Assembly: GCA_013396525.1 (NCBI GenBank)
Contig: VWYX01000014.1
Location: 1,240,001-1,304,000 of the forward strand
Origin: Chaetorhynchus papuensis
Lineage: Eukaryota; Chordata; Aves; Passeriformes; Rhipiduridae
Length of the DNA: 64,000 bases
Direction: 5' to 3'
Both the position numbers and the translations under genes were made by a program. The notes under the pieces were generated by a model. It searched no databases, was not told the DNA's origin, and saw only the letters and a list, made by a program, of their open reading frames with translations. Positions 1 to 14,347 of the stretch are shown piece after piece. Position 1 is the stretch's first letter, and every line of letters starts with the position of its first letter.

Positions 1-3000
1 TGTCTTTCTTTTGTTAAAACACTTATTTATATTCTGCCCAGCATAATGGGGCCATGGTCCATGACTGGGACTCATAGGCACTGCAGTAACACAGCTACAC
101 AACAACAACAACACTTTTTAAATCTTTGCTTAGGTTTCATGCACAAGTATACATGAATATATGTTACACAGGTATACACTTATTTCCAGCAAATACTGTA
201 TGCATGACCATGAAGATAACATCACCATTATTCACCAAGTTATGCTCCTGTTAATTAAAGCATGCACACCATGAAAGCACTTACTAAATTGGAGAAAAAA
301 CCCATAAAGGACCAGGATCAGAATCAGAACTGGACAAGGCAAGCCTTGTTTACTCTGAACATTTCTTGGTTGCAAAGGAACAACAGAACTACTTAAAATA
401 TAGATACCTAAGTCCAGCTTGAAAGAAAAAAAGACCGACCTTGCTAAGTGTAGAATAACACCTTACCAACCAAACACAATTATCACTTAATCAGTAGGTG
501 TTCATTACTGCTGACAAACATCTTGTTAGCCTGGTTAGCAAGTCTGCCTGCCACTTGCCAAAATATTTTGTTTTATTTAGACCTGGTGACTAATTTTGTG
601 AATGTGGTGAATTTTAAAATCCCCCCTACTGATCACATAACTGGAATAACGCACATTGGTCTTGTATTTCAAAGTGTACATCGATCTCTTGATCTGTGAA
701 TGTCTCCCTGTAGTTTACGCTACCCTTTTTCTGCATTGGTACAACAAATGGATTTTCAAAGTGATGTTACGGGGACTTAGCTATGCAATTCCCATTAGTG
801 TCAATGGGGGTCGCAGGCTAAATTCCTAGACAATGCTTTGAAAACTGAGCCGTGGATTTTCAAAGGAAGGATAGTCTGTGTTAGAAAGGCAATGTCTTTC
901 AGTTTTTAAGCCACTGCATTAAAACGCACCTTTTTCTTTTAAGTACCATGCATTTAGAAATTGTGTCTAAATTTGGGACATTGAAATGTTCACAAGAATG
1001 AAACAATTTTGTATTTAAATACTACCATCTGTTTCGAATTTATAAGTGAAATTGTATCTGTCACTATCTTGAATGTTGGGATACAATCTTCAACACATTC
1101 ATGTATGTACAATGTATAATGTTATGACAGCTGAACCATTGGGATTTGTTGCTATGCTAAGAAAAAAACAAAAGTTACTTTTATTCATATATCTTTTTTA
1201 AGGAAAAAAAGCTTGCAAAGGGCAGAATTCTTTCCTAAAATCTGGACCTTGTGGTACACTTTGAGAGATGTCCGGTCTTGTTACATTCATGAACATGTCA
1301 AAATAAATTTGTTTTATTCTTTGGCGCTTCAAATGAACTTAGGCCTGCCTACAAAATAAAACACTTGCTGTTGAAGTCACATGAACAAGCTTTTTGCTGT
1401 TACCATAACCAGAAAAACACTCACAATGTATAATTTTTACAAATCCCATTAAAACTTCAAGCAGCCCAAGATGTAACATCTGAAGACAAATAGTAGTTTC
1501 TGAGACAAATATAAATAGCTAGGCCCTATGAAATACACAGTATAGCAATAAGTAATACCTCTTCAAAGAAGATTTGTTTAATTACAGTGAAAATGTTTAT
1601 TATGAAGTGTGTTGTTCTTCATCATTAAAGAATAAACTGGACTAGCAGCAAAAGAACCCTCTTTTGAGTCTAGAAACAGGGAAGAGTTTGAAAAGCAGGA
1701 GCCTGGCAGACAGTCAGGCTCCAGAGGGCACAGGCTCGGGCCAAATTGCTCCTGTCAAGCGTGTTAGTCCGTACACAAAGTCCCTTTAGACAAAGCTTAA
1801 AACTGTGTCAATGGTAAAATTCGTGTGGATTAAAAATTGTGGATTATGCAATGGTCAGGTCATTCACCATTTTTTCTGGTTTTGAGCTCCTGACGCAGAG
1901 GTGTACTCGCTCAAACAGCACGCAGGGGTGACAAGTGCAGCCCCTCAAAACAGGCCATCTGCCTCTCACCTGAACGAGACACTTTGAAAACACAATTTCA
2001 ACTGTTAAAATTATGAAGAATTTAATATAGCACAGTTAAATCTCAGCTGGCATTTTCACTCAGCTTCTGGTTGTTTTTCTAAACACAGGTTTGCCAGTAG
2101 TACTTAATATTGACATCTACCAAAAAAGAATTTTACAGTTTAGTTCATTTAGTTTTTTATTTTCTATAGGCACTTCTTTTTTACTTGCACTAAACTTACA
2201 CAGGTTTGCTTTAAACAATTTGCTCTTCTATGAAATAATGCCATAAACAGCACATGATGAGGCACAGCATCCTAAAATAAGTTTCTCAGGGATTAAAACT
2301 GTATCATTTGTCTCAATCCTTCCTGTAAAAATGCATCTGAGACGATTCACTATAAAAATATCTTCGAACGTTCAAAATCTGAAGTTAAATTTTAACCACC
2401 TTCTCTGGTTTAGAGGTAGGTCTAATTTAAAATCATCTACTTTGGTGTAACTGGAATAAAATTCAAACACAAAACACATTCACTTCAACCTCCATACTGT
2501 GTTCTGAAATGGAACACTCTTGTCCCATCTGTCACATTTAATATTTAGCACTATCCATAAGAGTAACTCCAGATGCCTGCAGTCCTACAAGTTTATATAT
2601 ACATTCCATAACAGGAGAAGTCATTATCTGACAAACACTGGCTTTAACTACCCCAAACTGTCCTTGTATACACACACATCTTATCTAGACAGTCAGGCTG
2701 CTGTACCCTAGAACTAATCACCTGCAGTGTTCTGCCCAAGTATAATTACAGTGCCAAGTTTAAATTCCAGTCCAGTTACTTGGAGGCTTGAAGGAAGGAG
2801 TTTTAGACACGCAGTCCTGGCGCGCAAATGCAAACTGATTCCGATGGGAAGACACGTGAGCGCGGCTCAGTTCCACGGCATCGCCTCGTGCTTACAGAGG
2901 AGGTGAACACTTCAGCGCTTTGTGTGAAGCTGCAGCTCAAGAACAGACCCAGGAAGCTGCCAGTCCAGGCACTGCTGCGAACTAGGGATTCAGTGAATGG

Positions 3001-4792
3001 GGCATTTCCCTCTCCTAACTTTCCGGTCTTTTCCTGTCATATTCTGACTTGAACAAAAACACCAGAGAGAATTACATCTATGAAATGTGCTGAAATTACA
3101 TTGCTTCAGAGATTGATTCAACTTAACAGGAGGATATACATCAGGTCTATAAAGTTTATGAGCACCTCTTGAATCTGCAGCAATTGGTCTCCACAGAAGT
3201 CCATGATCTGTAGTATGTACTATGAATCACATCATTTCCACTGAGACAACCTGAGGTTCTACAGCAGGTAAGGAGAAATAGCTTGTTTCAACACAACAGA
3301 GTAATTATTTTTAAATTTACAACTTTTTTTTTGGCTTGGTTTCTTTTAGGATTGGTGCATTTCTCAAAAGTTGCACATCTAAAATAAAAAGAATTACAGC
3401 CACAGTGCACCAGATTCTTCTCTTAGGCAGTCATCAGAACACTTAGAATTTTATATCCAAGGTGTCTCTCTGAAAAGCTTCTGCAGAACCAGATACAAAT
3501 ACAGCAAGTGCTCAATAAAGTATCTCAGCTGATCTTGGGTGCTGAGTTAGAATATGTGAAAAGCCACTGAAATTCAAGACATAACAGGCCACAAACCAGC
3601 ATAAGTTTGTTTGCATCCAGAAACAAAAATCCAGTGCAATCCATAAGGCACAGACATTTACAGATGTGGCCATTGTAAGTTTACTGTAAACAGTTATTTC
3701 TTCCAAAGCAGTGCACTCAGGGTATGGCTGCATAACCACCCTTTATAGCAGATGAAGTTACATCCCTTAGGGAAAGCTATGCTAGACCTGAGAACCACTG
3801 GGCAAAGAATTCCACAATCAGTAGCTCAGGAATGTAAATAGAGACAAGTTAAAAGGAAAGCCAAAATCACTTGGAAAAAACTTTCATATTCTTTCATGGA
3901 CAACCTTCACTTTCCTCTTCAGCTACAAGAAGACATTTACTTCTATATTTATATCTATCAAATGACTCTAAAAATATTTTAGCAAATACAACAGCTCATA
4001 TAAAATCCTGGTTTTGTTTTGTTAACTTGTCGTCTAGATAACTTGGTTTAACAAAGGCTTCCAAGCCAAGCAAGTTGTAACCTGGATACCTCAGAATTTC
4101 CTTTTTTTATTGTGTTTTTGCAAAAGATCTATCTCCTCTGGCTGTTGTTTGCAAACATATTAGGAAAAACCCCTTTTTGCTTAAAGGCAATAATCCAACA
4201 CAATTTCTTTTCTAAGAAATACATCTTCAAGAAATTATTCTCCTTAGAAGCTGGTCTTTTTCCTTTAGATTACGCCTTTTCTCCTCACTTCTATAGACAG
4301 TATTTTCTTTAAATGTTTTATCTGAAAAGTTATTTCTTATGATTGCCCTGGAAGACTGAGTAATTCCAAATTCTGTTATATGTCATTTGCAATAATTCCT
4401 CTTCATATTTTAGCTCCAATAGATGACAGTACACATGGAACTTTTGATGAGTAATGATGGCAAAATTCCACCTCTAATGCCTCCTGCAATTTGAAAACAT
4501 CTTCCCCTGATTTTACTTGCCACTTTGAAATGTTATCCCTTTCTAGTGAGTAATCCTGTGCTAGATTCTTTTGCTTCTTAAATGAACATTATTCTCACCC
4601 TTTATTGACTGACCAGATCTATTATCACATGTAAGAAGTGTTAATCCTCTAGTAATTAACACCCTTATTAAAGTAATTTTAACTCAATGAAGTTTAAATC
4701 GCATTATTGGTTTTATTTAATTAAGTTATGAGGGCTGTTTTACACTGTCATTTGAGTTTTCAGCTTGTGCCTTTTCTACCAGTTACACAAGT

Positions 4793-4852
4793 CCCCCCTA
4801 CACACACCACACCCTGACACAAACAAACCACCACCACCACTAACCCACCCCA
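4793..4852 (+). repeat. C/A-rich simple stretch with CAC/ACC triplets
   Basis: The stretch is almost entirely C and A (cccccctacacacacc..., caccaccaccac..., acccacccc), with only three T and one G. It is low complexity. On the transcribed strand it is G/T-rich. Confidence 0.7.
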
Positions 4853-7800
4853 TACGGTTACCATGGCATTTCTGTCTAGGAGTTATTCAACATTATTCCG
4901 TTTCACTATGAACTTTTTCAACTTTTCTGCATGCCAATGGACGCAAGATGTAGACACTACACTGAACATTTTACCATTCCCAGAACTATCATCTGGATGT
5001 GCATTGGAATGACAGCATCAAATTCACCCTTCCAGAGGACTCAATATCTTGATAGCGCCTGAAGTGAAAGAGCCACTTTTAATGTCCTTCTCATACATCC
5101 CAAGCAAGGGCAAACATTTTTATTTAAACTTCAGACTGGCAAAAAGAAACAATCCGAAAGCACTGAGTCGTGCCACTTACAAAGGCCACTTTCTCTGTTA
5201 CTTTGAAAATAAGTCAGGTTTTGAAATTGTGTTTATGTGTGTGTGTGTCCTACTGCATGTTCCTTTCCATGGGAAACTATCTGATGGCCTACATTGTCTT
5301 ACAGATCTCAGGTAAGCTACTCAACTGACACATCTGACACAGGGTCAAAAGATGAAAACTGTCTTCTGGTTTAACTGCGTCATGTTACACTGTGCACTCT
5401 GGAAGAGTGTGGGCTAATTATGTGTCCTCCTGAATGATTTCCTGGAGGCACACTGCTGAAACCGGGAAAGCTTGAGTTCGCCTGGGAATGAGGCAACCTG
5501 ATGGTTTCATGGACTTTATATACCATTAACTGTGTACTGAAAGTCCTTTCTTTTTTTTGGATAAAAACATCTCTTCAAATTTCTACTGTTTAAAAAAGAA
5601 ACGTTCTTAATGGGTCTCAGCATAAACCATGGAAAATGATAAACACAGAAAGAAAAGGGTAAGAACAATAAAATACATGTACAGACACAAACTGACTTCT
5701 AATCTTTTTTCCCCCTCATCCCATATTTTTATGTTCTTCTTCTCTCCCCATCATCTACTCATATTTTGATTTTTTTCCTTTTTTTCTGCTATTATTCACT
5801 CTTTATTCACCACCATCACACTTTCTGTAATTGTGGGGTCTTTTAAGTTGCACCGTTCCTTTGCTACTAATGCTCTAGAGAAAGTCCTCTGCAAGGAGGA
5901 CACAATCTATATATGAATTGTCCATGTAAACTTTGTTATTTCAATATTCTTTAAAACAGCACAACTTGTAAGAGGATAAATTGCTCCAAACCTGACACAC
6001 CCAGGTTACGAGAGCCATAAATGTTAACATATATGATAAGGTGGATTTTACATTTGCCCTACAGTGACTTCCAAAGCTAAGATGGACTTTCCTTTTCACA
6101 GAAGAAACTAGCAAAAGGGAAAAAATGGGGTATTCTGTCTGCTGCATGTGATTGACAGATAATTTAGAAAAGGAATGGAACCCAAGTATGTTGATTGATG
6201 CAACTGAAAAAATACTGAAGGCAAATCTGTAGGGTTAAAGGGTGAGTAGTGCTGCTCAGTACATACTACAAACCAGTGACACTACCAGTTTATCTAAGGC
6301 TGGAGAAGGTAAGTGATTTTGGTGCAGAAATTACTTAATACACTAATGCAGCTACCAGTTCCATGGCTCCCTGATGGGAGACTAGCACTTAGAAATGTTA
6401 ACAGAATACAAATAACATGTTACTTGAAGTAAACCAATAATTTTCTTCTCTTGTGTTGCTCAATTAACAATCCTTATTCATTACTCATAGGAACCACATG
6501 TCGCTCACAGAATTCAGAGGAAGTACTGGGGAGATGGGGGCTCCAAAACTGAATTCAGTCCATCAGCTCAGAGCTACAGAAGGGCCCAAACACAATGGTG
6601 GAGATCCTGCAGCATCTGGCTGTCAGCAGGAAGACAACAGCTTGATATAATGTATTCACAAACCTTGGAAAGTTCTGCACCCAAATCTTTCTTCCTTGCA
6701 TGTACATAATTTCTCACCTGACGAAGGCAAGGACTGGATGGGAGCAAAACTGCTAGGAGAAAAATAGCTAGAGAGAATCTTCGTTTCATTGAGTAACTTC
6801 CACCAAATGGAATGCATATCAGTGACTCAGAAGGTAAGTAGGACTTTACAAATGTAATAGGCACATAGATCAACTTCTAATTCAAGGAAGATATTTGTTA
6901 ATTGAGAAATTCTCTGGTACTGAACCTTCTGAAACTCTCCTACCAACAGATCCTTCTGCAAAAGAATAAAACCTTCTCCAGATAAAGTTTATTTAGTGCC
7001 TTCTCTCATAATGTCTTCGAAATAGCTGCCTCATAAAGTGTTCCACAGCATGCCAGTTATTAAAGAAATTTAGTGTCATGCCCAAGAAAACGGAAGCCTT
7101 TGGGTTCTAGCATTACATGCAGGGTGTTCTTAGGATTTCACTTCAACTACCAAGGATAAAATTTAGTTCCATTTAGGTCCCAGTCTTATAGGAATTTCCT
7201 CTGTAACTATGGGATGAGCTTTCTTGAATGGAAAGGTTTTCCAGAGATATGAGGTTTTCACCATAACAACAGCTCTGTAGGTTTTGAATTAATTGCTTAA
7301 CTATTTCTAAACTGTGTCTTGCAAAAGTAATGATGACCAAGAAGAGCTAAAAGCTGATTAAATGTGACAGTTAGTAGTCAAATAGGGATTCAGATATGTT
7401 CATCTAAACAGTCTTGACAGCAGCCTTTGCCAACTTTTTATTTTCTTTTTTTTTTCCCTTAATATCTGCTTTGATCAACCTCTCCAGTGAAACTTTTAGT
7501 GATTTCTGTGATGGCAGCATTTAGAAGATGAAATTCCCCTGCACAATTCTAAGTCAAGTGTTTCACCTGCACATGACAAATGAGATCAATAAATGCGATT
7601 TCCCACCTCAGTTCCCAAAATTTTAAGTTCACCTAACAACAACAAAATACGCCCTAATGACTAAGGCTTATGCTCTTATTCAAAGACTGTTATCTGCAGG
7701 TCTCTAAGTCAAGCTGAGTCAGTGCTTCACAAGTTCTGACATTTTCTAAATACACAGTTACAGATTTCTTGTCGGCTCATTTAGTTCTTGTGCGTATCTT

Positions 7801-10800
7801 GTTAGGTAAGAGGAGAACTGAGAGAATTGTATACTTTAAATTAACTAGCTTAAAGAAACAATAAGAAAATTTTCTTATTTTTTATAACTTCCATGATTTA
7901 GGTACCTATGGCATTCTTTACTGTCGATTAAGAGACGGCATTCTGTTTAAGCACTACACCGTTACACCTCACAACCTTCTGTGCACAATATACTACACTT
8001 TCCTCTGGAGAAACTGGTAAGGTTTTTGCCATAGATGGAACAGGGTATCTTGTAGTTAAATGGCCATATGTATATCATTTTAGTTAAGTGAGGTATTGAT
8101 AGAGTTACTGAAGTAAAGTAACAGCATTCGTACACTGTTTTCAAACCTGTTTTCAGGTATGCCCCCTCATTGTTAGTACACCAGGATCTGGAGCAAAAAT
8201 CTTGTACATGATCAGCATGTTATTTACACTTCTCTGCCAAAAAAGGGACATTTAGATGAACTGGATACAATCTGTTTTGCACTGAATTTGATGAATGATT
8301 TAATGTCCCAAAGAATATACAGACACCTAATACCTGGCATGTGTGCTTTTAGTTTCTGGTAGTAACAGGGTAGGAATACTTACTACCAGGAAATGACTGG
8401 CTTGCCATTCTGCTTTGATTCTGCAAATCCTTATCAAGATGGAGAATCCCAAGCCATGCTTGTTTTTGACCCCCTGCCGCTAATTTCTGTGCATTTGTTA
8501 CCAAAGCTTCCTAATTCTTACCAGCTGGCAGGTATAAATCCCATCCCAGTAATGAGCCGGCTTGCTTTTGTGTACAGAGCACTGATTGAGATCTTCCTCA
8601 CAAATATCTATACACACAGCTTGTGATCTGAGCCTACTGTGATTAACTACAGGCTTTGCAGAACCTAACTGAGAAGGAGAAATCAAAAGTAAGAGGTTCC
8701 ATTAGGAATATAAGTGCTTACAAACAAGTTGTCACATTTATGTGAAGAACTCCTGTTTACTTGGAAGAATACAGTACTCTGAAGAAATATTGTGTCTTCC
8801 CAGCAAGCCAGGTAACACATATTATGCTTGCACTCATACTCAAACAACTGTGTAATTTTAAACCCAGAGATGCATATGTATGCTACCATTGTATGGTGCA
8901 AATACATGAGATATTGAAACTTGACATGTGCCTATTCTGCTCACAGTGTGTCTCAAGCCCTCCTGCCTTCGTGCCAAGTCAATTTATGGAGAAGGGAAAG
9001 TCCAGGAAGAATTGCCTTCCTCCTCCAGCAAAGTGAGGATCTATGTTCTGAAATCCAGGGAGATGCAACTCCTGTTTTGTTGCTGTCTGAAACCTGAGCT
9101 CCTTTCTTTAGCTAAATAAGCAGCATTGCACTGAAAACTAGAGAAGCACAAATCCCATTACATCGCACCCTGAGGCTGGGCTTCATGTTACAGATGTAAC
9201 ATGCTCCTCTGCTCTTCAGAGAAGCTGGGGAGTGCAAAACAGGGGGAAAGGGATCAGTAAGCATTGTGAAAGAGCCTCTGTGAAGATGAAAGTCTCAGCA
9301 ACCACTTCCCTCAGGAAGAAAAAGATGAAATCTTCTATACTACTTTCTAATTAAAAATTCAAACTGTTGCCTTATGAAGTCTTACTTTTTATCTTCAAAC
9401 TCTGAAGCTTTTAAGACTTACTCCTAAACACACTGTTGGAGATTTCTCCCTCTTGAAAAATCCTGATGTTTTTTCAGTTCAAGACTCTTTTTCAGAACAG
9501 AGGTCGGGGTGAGTGTACCCCACTAATTTCAAACCCTAGGCACTCTGTGGGCTGGCAGCCTGTAAAGGAAGCCAGAGCACACCTTTAGAGCCCTCAGCCT
9601 CCAAAAGTTATGGCGAACAGGTCTGGCAACAGGCTGCAACTTCTCTGAGGTCTACTGAAGAGCTCAAGAGCATTTTCCACACGGAACACAGATGGCAAGA
9701 GCTTTGCCAAGCTGCACCTTTGGGAATCGGAGACAAGCCAGAGCTGAAACGCAGTTACTACCACAGGAAATTAATTCAAATTAAACACTGAAAACACAAC
9801 AGTGGGGAAGACTGAACTGTCACCCTGCCTTTAGTGGCGGAAAATCCTGCACCTGGGATGAAGTCCAGTGGTGTTACACAGTTTCTACCTACAATGAGTT
9901 TATCAGGACAATGCTATGTCTCATTAATGAATGAGAAGACAGAGGAGGGCTATATTAAGTAGTAGTAACAATTTCCTCTTTCAAATAAATTTACATTACA
10001 TTTGTTGCATGGAACACTACAGTTCAGAAGGTTAGCAATATTTCTCACCAGAAAACACATCACAAAATAAATGGACAAGCAACCCAATAAACTATCAATG
10101 ATTCCGAATTAGAAGAAAATGTATTATACTTTTAAATATCAGGTTATCAATTTGCAAATGCACTACATGTTGTGTACTACCAATAACTTGAGTTCATAGA
10201 AGTGACACGTGCTTATTTACGCACATCATAAACAAAATCAGACAAAAATGTATCTTCTAATGTTTCTATGATACATTACTCTGTATATTAATCATATTGA
10301 TTGCATTATGACTTTGTGTCCAATTTAACTCTAACATTGAGAAAATGCAAACAGAAACTGCTGAAAATTGTCTAAAATTTCCCCCCACACTTAAGCAGAG
10401 CTTATGGACATTGTTGACCACAGCCCCTGGTCTGCCATCTGAGGGACACCGCTATCAGACTGTAAACTCTGTGTTTGCCACGTGGGTGGAGATACTGCTA
10501 CTGTGGTTGCTTAACTCTGGAGTTACCAACAGCATATGATTATTTCCACTTGAGACTGCTGCCTGTTGCAGGACCAACACTGACAGCAGCTGGAGGGTGT
10601 TAACCATGATGCCTTAGGTTTTAACTTTTATATTTTTCAAATCCTGTACTTAGCGTGTAACTCTGAAGTTTCTTGTAGCCTGTTCATTTCTGCTCTCTCG
10701 TGCTGAGTAGTCATAACAAAGCCTCTCCGGGCCTGCTCTTCAAGGACACCCAGACCATCCTAGGCCCAAGAAGTGTAAACTAAAAACCTCTGGAAGGGGG

Positions 10801-10860
10801 GCAAGCTGAAGGGAATTATATCATTAAACTGGAGCTTTAATTGGAGAGTTAACCCTGGCT

Positions 10861-10884
10861 ATGCAAATGAACCAAACCTATAAA
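10861..10884 (+). promoter_or_regulatory. LTR core promoter elements: octamer and TATA box
   Basis: ATGCAAAT (POU/Oct octamer) at 10861-10868 is followed 10 bp later by TATAAAGG at 10879-10886. The spacing is that of an upstream element and TATA box in an LTR U3. Any initiation would run on the + strand, antisense to EXOC6. Activity is not shown by the sequence. Confidence 0.5.
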
Positions 10885-10974
10885 GGTGTGAAGAACTCGT
10901 GACCTGTCGTGCATCTTGGGGTCCATTCTGGCAATAGCCTCTGGCTCCCCGGGGTGTACCTTGAAGGCCTTTCA

Positions 10975-10980
10975 AATAAA
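10975..10980 (+). terminator. Poly(A) signal of the solo LTR
   Basis: The hexamer AATAAA lies 64 bp before the LTR end and is followed by a pyrimidine- and T-rich stretch (ttattcccttactcctg, then gtttttt). That is the usual R/U5 arrangement. Confidence 0.55.
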
Positions 10981-13900
10981 TACCTACCTTTATTCCCTTA
11001 CTCCTGTCTAGTCTCTGTTTTTTAGGTGGCCTCTTAAGGCATCACCACATGTACTTAAGTGCCAAAAGAACACAGATGAGATCCAGTTCTCCACACCCCA
11101 GCAAAACAAGGAAATTCCACAATCATCAAGCTAGCTGAGTACTTGCTTGAGACAAGTCAGTAGAGGAAGAAGCCCATAAGCAGTGCTGATGGTGGAGAGA
11201 AACATCAGGAACAACTTTTGAAGTCAAAAGTGAAACAAAGTCAAGCTATGTTGGCAGCTTAGGTTATCTGCAGGAAATAATTTGATTTCAAGAATAGGTA
11301 TTTGTTAGCACCCACCTGGTTAAGAATCAGGACATCTGGACTAGGACAGCAACTGCTGAGCCTAACACAAGGTTATTTTTCTTGTCCACTACATACTACA
11401 CTGGCTCTCCAAAGAATAACAAACAAATTATAATGTTAATGTCTTTTCCTCACAGTACTTAGGTGTACAAAACATCCAAGAAACTGCCTCACATCCCAGA
11501 ACTGTAACCCTAGTCTTTAGGCACTAATGAACAGATCATAACCAGTAAAAAACTAATTCATGTCACAGGCTGTGCCTCCTCCTCAGAGGTGATTCAAGTA
11601 GAACAAACTAAGACCTGTTCACTTTTGAAGGTTAATTCCAACTGACCTAAGATCTGAATTGGTAGCAAAATCCCCAAAGTTTATTCCCCCTCACTTTGGG
11701 CCACTGCACTATTAACCCAGGCTCCCTGTACAGACAGTAGCAAGAAATGATTGTCAGAGAGCGATGCAAGTTGCAGGAGAGCTGGGTCATCTTCACAAGA
11801 TGCCAGAGACATCTCTGTAAAGCAGCACATGCCACTTTGATAATTGCCTTGCTGAGATGGCCCCTCAGTGGCTTTAAGTGGGGTCAAAGGGTGCACATAG
11901 GTGTGACCTCAGGTCATACACTAAGAAAAGTGGCATAAGGCATGACACAATTACTGCAGCTGCACAGAATCATGAATCTGCCCCAGTTTTCTACCTGCTA
12001 AAATAGCTGGAGCTTCTAGATGATCCATGTGATTCACCATGTGTGATTAGCCAACCACACCAAGTCACCTGTGTAAGATGCTGAGATACTGTGGTTATGG
12101 AATTAGCACAAAAATCTTTATTGACTAGGGTTTCTTCAGATTACAAAGATATGCAAGGAGCACGTTAAGTATGACAAGAGCCTAAGTGGAGAGCAGTATA
12201 AAGAGAAAGAGGTGGCTCAAAGGGGCACAAAGTGCTTGCCCCTTTGTGATTTCTGTCCTCTCAGAGCTTCCTGCTACTAACTACTATTGTCTTCTTAGAC
12301 ACAACTCTTTCTCATGCCAGCTGCTTCTGCTTCTGTTTCCTCTTCCATGTCTGTGGAAGGAAGAAGGAAAGTGGGCTTGCTGGGGACAACAGGCTGCCTA
12401 CATATTGTCTTCAGGGAAAGACAGAGGATCAAGAACTGTTAGGTTGAAAATACCTATGGCAATTCTTTTCAAATCTGCTCTTCTCTACATGGTAATTATC
12501 CAAGTGTAGCTCTTCTCTGTCTTCCAAGCTGGCTCCCTGTGACTTTACTTCTTTAGTAAAACATGCTATAATATCCTACTGCCCAATCCTCATTAATCTT
12601 ACACACTGCACTAGTACAGCACAGAGTGAGTAAGTTGTTGTTGAGATAACTGGCTTCCATTAGCAACCATGTGATTGGCAGGACGATAAAGTCTTTTCCC
12701 TTGCAGGTCAGCTGCTTTTTAAGAAGAGGGCAATCCTGCTGATCCATCTTTTAGCTACAGTCTCTCACTGAGTCCCAAATCTCCTGCCTTTTAGCTTTGA
12801 TACGGTTCAAGCTTTCCCCCTTGTATCAGCCCCTACCTGTCATCAGCTCCTCTGTACCAAACAGCCAATATCAGGAGTTTGACCTCAGGGCACAGTCCGG
12901 GTGGGCAGGTAAAACCTGACCACTGGACCTACTTCCTTATCTTTCATATCCTGCAATTCATGAAGAAGTATCAAATTCAAACTAAAAAACAGAAGCATGA
13001 CCTTTTTTAAGAACTTTCTGAAAAAGGCTCTGTTGCCTTTCTAAGTATTCTTGAAAAGAACTGTCATCTACCCTATTAGACAGAAATGGATCACAAATAA
13101 GGAAAAGAGAGAAAGCACTGAAAATCCTTACTAAATGGTAGAAGTGTTTGATGTGTGTCTGCAATATCTTCTGGTGATACACACAAAAATATCATAAAAA
13201 CCAAACCAAACCGAATATACTAGAACTGTTCTACATCTGCAAGCTCCAGTTACAACCCAGTAGAGAGTTGCCCAAATTTCTCCTGTTTATAAAGTATCTT
13301 AAATCAACTAAATTCTCATGACATACAGAGCATCCTCTATAAAGTGCTTGAGAGAATTGTAAATATAAGCTGTCAACATAAACTAAGAGCTATCGTAAAC
13401 AACATAATACCTATTGAAGTGACATACTCTCCAGTTAGTCCTTAAAACACACTTAAATCTTTATTTCCTGTACATGCCCTGCCCTCCTGCATAGCTGGAA
13501 AACTGTTTTCCCTTGAAACAAACGTAGGCTCTGCAAGGATTTATACCACTTAGGTGGATGACACAAATGGTGCCAAAATCTCAACATCCTTTCCCTTAAA
13601 CTGAAATGATCTAAGTACAAATTGGAAGATGTTTAGTCTCTTCTAACACTGACAATAAAAAGAGAGTAAAAAAGAATCCAAAAGAGGAAGGTTGCTACTC
13701 AAGGCATGAACAAGTCTTGTAGCCATAATCCTCTATCCTTCTCATGTAGTACACACTTATCCCACTGCTGCTATTGTTCATTGTTATATTACTGTGAGAA
13801 TATAACAGAGAACCCTACCTTTTAACTTTATCATTTAAAAAGACAGCTTAATGAAGTTCTTTCTAACTGCCAGGAGAAATGTGAATACTTTTGCCTCAAG

Positions 13901-14324
13901 AATTTTCCCTTCTGAAATGTCCTTTAATAATCTTGCTGTGAAAAACCTACTAAACTATTAAAAGCAAAAATATTCTTACTATATAGATAATTTGGTATGG
14001 AATTCTTTCTACTTTCTCTTATTTTCTAATGCCTTTGATAGGCTCATAATAGTGCTGAAAAATATCATCTGCAGAAGGCTAGAGATCCTCCCTGTGCAGT
14101 TAATGATTCATTTCACTGTTTAAATTATACTTATACTTACAATTTTGTGAAATAATAAATCATTTGGAAAAGCTAACTTCAAGCATGAAAAGGTTTTGAA
14201 AATCATTTGTTATGGGTGGTTATAATGTCTAAATTTACTTTTAGTAAGATTTTAGTAGATTTTAGTCTGGAAAAACCTTCCTTTTGGCAAGATCTGTGGG
14301 AAAGTGCTTCCAACATTACAGCAT

Positions 14325-14347
14325 TTAAAATTAAATTAAATTAAATT
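14325..14347 (+). repeat. (TTAAA)n microsatellite
   Basis: About four to five tandem TTAAA/AAATT units lie in the intron after exon 20. It is an ordinary AT-rich simple repeat. Confidence 0.8.

Larger units (their letters stand above)
10607..11044 (+). mobile_element. Solo LTR of an endogenous retrovirus (avian ERV type), 438 bp, antisense to EXOC6
   Basis: The block begins TGATGCCTTA and ends TAAGGCATCA, a perfect 10-bp terminal inverted repeat with the TG...CA ends of LTRs. Inside, in order on the + strand, are an ATGCAAAT octamer (10861-10868), a TATAAA box (10879-10884) and an AATAAA poly(A) signal (10975-10980), followed by a T-rich stretch. This is the U3-R-U5 order of an LTR. No internal retroviral sequence or second LTR is present, so it is a recombined solo LTR. 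The flanks (aacca on the left, ccaca on the right) do not form a clean target duplication, which suggests some age. The family name was not determined. Confidence 0.85.

Noticed and set aside
3512..3739. 75-codon minus-strand frame in EXOC6 sense orientation, considered as an alternative last exon
   Set aside because: No similarity to the Sec15 C-terminus and no well-placed acceptor in the right phase.
10607..11044. A full provirus around the LTR
   Set aside because: No gag, pol or env-like frame and no second LTR flank it within the window; it is a solo LTR.
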